In this document: positions 5,723 to 6,559 of the stretch, piece by piece
How positions within the stretch are numbered: position 1 is the first letter of the stretch
Layout of the letters: each line of letters begins with the position of its first letter
Source of the DNA: an uncultured Erysipelotrichaceae bacterium
GTDB taxonomy: Bacteria > Bacillota_I > Bacilli_A > Erysipelotrichales > Erysipelotrichaceae
DNA: 6,559 nt
NCBI GenBank assembly: GCA_902784015.1
Contig: CACZTC010000153.1
Span: 1 to 6,559 of the forward strand
Direction: 5' to 3'
Position numbers and translations under genes: made by a program
Notes under the pieces: model-generated
Seen by the model: the letters and a program-made list of their open reading frames with translations, nothing else
What the model was told of the DNA's origin: nothing
The model's database searches: none

Positions 5723-6559
5723 CTTCTCCTCCTAAGATATTTAAGATTTTACAATCTTCTAAGGTTTTCTTACCTTGAGCTATTTCTTCAGCCATATTTC
5801 GACATGTCTGTTTACCGCAAGCGCTACAATCATATCCAGGTAATTTGGATAAGATATCATTTATTTCATTAAAACTAGCCATTTTTTCTTTAAATGAACG
5901 TTTATCATCTTCTATTTCTTGAAATCTATCAGTATATAAATCCTCAATATGATAATTAGTAGAAGGTTTATTATTTTGACATAATTCATCAATATTATTT
6001 TGAATGGAAAAACTATTACCCCATAACATATGGCCACCAATACATCCATTAAAACAAGGATATAAATACATAAGACTAAAGTCTTTTAATAGATCAAATT
6101 CACTCATATCTAAGACAGAATTGATTTTATCGAAACCATCAGCTATTAAAGTATTATCTTTATGAACTATTCGTAAAGGATTGCATGATTGTAGACCTTT
6201 TTTTGAAAAAGATACATCCATCTTTCCTTTTTTAAGATTCTTTCTTAAAAATGGAAATATATCAGCTAAGGCAATTGCATGATCTACTTCATAACTCATA
6301 TCATTACTTGGATATTTAGCTAATTCTAACTTTCCTTCACATTCACAGATATTAAATACACCTACATTTTTATCATGATATTTTTCTTTAATCTTTTTAG
6401 CGGCTACTTCTGAACTATAATTTATTGGCAAAATATTATCTTGTAGCATTGGATATTCTTTAGCTATTAATCTATTAACTACAGGACAAAATGAAGCAAT
6501 TGATAGAGCTGGATTATCATCAGATATTAAATTTGATTCTTCCATTATTTGGGCATCAA
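5712..6559 (-). CDS. [FeFe]-hydrogenase-like iron-sulfur protein (Fe_hyd_lg_C plus C-terminal Fes domain), 5' end missing
   Basis: The reading frame stays open to the window edge: codons for D-A-Q-I precede the Met at 6545. That Met is therefore probably internal and the true start lies outside. The family is usually over 400 residues with N-terminal ferredoxin sites, which would be beyond the edge. Numbering from the Met at 6545, residues ~10-185 are a hydrogenase large-subunit C-terminal domain. FCPVV (19-23) matches the L1 motif, CECEGK (67-72) L2, and PCFNGCIGG (163-171) L3. The four cubane-ligand positions are Cys (20, 69, 164, 168), but F19 replaces the proton-shuttle cysteine. L3 also lacks the GGG of active enzymes and the small-subunit tail is missing. 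After a coiled stretch, residues 236-265 form a [4Fe-4S] Fes domain (C240, C243, C248, C265). It is likely a non-catalytic sensor, electron-transfer or assembly factor, not a working hydrogenase. It is the first gene visible of the operon. Confidence 0.85.
   Translation of the reverse strand, partial: DAQIMEESNLISDDNPALSIASFCPVVNRLIAKEYPMLQDNILPINYSSEVAAKKIKEKYHDKNVGVFNICECEGKLELAKYPSNDMSYEVDHAIALADIFPFLRKNLKKGKMDVSFSKKGLQSCNPLRIVHKDNTLIADGFDKINSVLDMSEFDLLKDFSLMYLYPCFNGCIGGHMLWGNSFSIQNNIDELCQNNKPSTNYHIEDLYTDRFQEIEDDKRSFKEKMASFNEINDILSKLPGYDCSACGKQTCRNMAEEIAQGKKTLEDCKILNILGGEDES
5726..5733 (-). promoter_or_regulatory. Ribosome binding site of the DRTGG-domain gene
   Basis: The minus strand reads AGGAGGAG, with the AGGAGG core five nucleotides before the ATG at 5722. 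It lies inside the Leu-Gly-Gly codons near the end of the upstream gene, confirming the 11-bp gene overlap. Confidence 0.8.

Noticed and set aside
6545..6545. The Met at 6545 as the true start of the hydrogenase-like protein
   Set aside because: The frame is open upstream to the window edge, the bases before it show no AGGAGG-like SD in the available 14 nt, and the family normally has N-terminal ferredoxin sites. It is treated as internal.
5712..6559. A second catalytically active [FeFe]-hydrogenase
   Set aside because: The proton-shuttle cysteine is Phe, the L3 GGG segment is missing, and a Fes domain follows instead of the small-subunit tail.
1..6559. CRISPR arrays, tRNA/rRNA genes, insertion sequences or riboswitches
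   Set aside because: No spaced direct repeats, transposase-like frames, tRNA-like folds or untranslated leader regions were seen; almost every base is coding.

Overview
The window comes from an AT-rich, low-GC Gram-positive anaerobe (Firmicutes/Bacillota). Third codon positions are dominated by A and T, Shine-Dalgarno (SD) sequences are strong and of AGGAGG type, and the genes are tightly packed. The gene content is clostridial or erysipelotrichial in flavour: a modular [FeFe]-hydrogenase with an NADH-dehydrogenase-like partner, as found in fermentative gut or sediment anaerobes. The genus cannot be fixed from the sequence alone.

Layout: bases 1-174 hold the 3' end of a plus-strand gene, the C-terminal anticodon-binding end of prolyl-tRNA synthetase (proS). 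It converges on everything else. A perfect 11-bp hairpin (160-186) sits across the proS stop codon and probably terminates transcription from both sides. From 192 to the right edge all genes are on the minus strand and form one compact operon. In transcription order these are: an [FeFe]-hydrogenase-like iron-sulfur protein (5' end outside the window), a DRTGG-domain protein, a PHP-type metallophosphoesterase, a small GHKL ATPase (HATPase_c), a small thioredoxin-like [2Fe-2S] protein, hydB (NuoF-like flavoprotein) and hydA (M3-type [FeFe]-hydrogenase catalytic subunit). Junctions are overlaps of 11, 1, 4 and 4 bp, then gaps of 2 and 12 nt, so no internal promoter or terminator is expected. The operon promoter lies beyond the right edge. 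No stretch over 300 bases lacks a gene.

How the genes work together: HydA and HydB carry the chain of iron-sulfur clusters, FMN/NAD(H) site and H-cluster expected of a soluble NAD(H)-linked, possibly electron-bifurcating, hydrogenase that reoxidises NADH and ferredoxin by making H2. A full-length NuoE-type HydC is not in the window; only the 125-residue ferredoxin-like protein is present. The four upstream genes look like a regulatory, sensory or assembly module: a degenerate hydrogenase domain, a DRTGG regulatory domain, a phosphoesterase and a kinase/anti-sigma-type ATPase. Their function is not established. They are the least explained part of the window and the best candidate for an undescribed system.

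Two residue-level oddities stand out. HydA has TSCSP where the textbook H-cluster motif is TSCCP. The upstream hydrogenase-like protein keeps the four cubane-ligand cysteines but has Phe at the proton-shuttle cysteine position.
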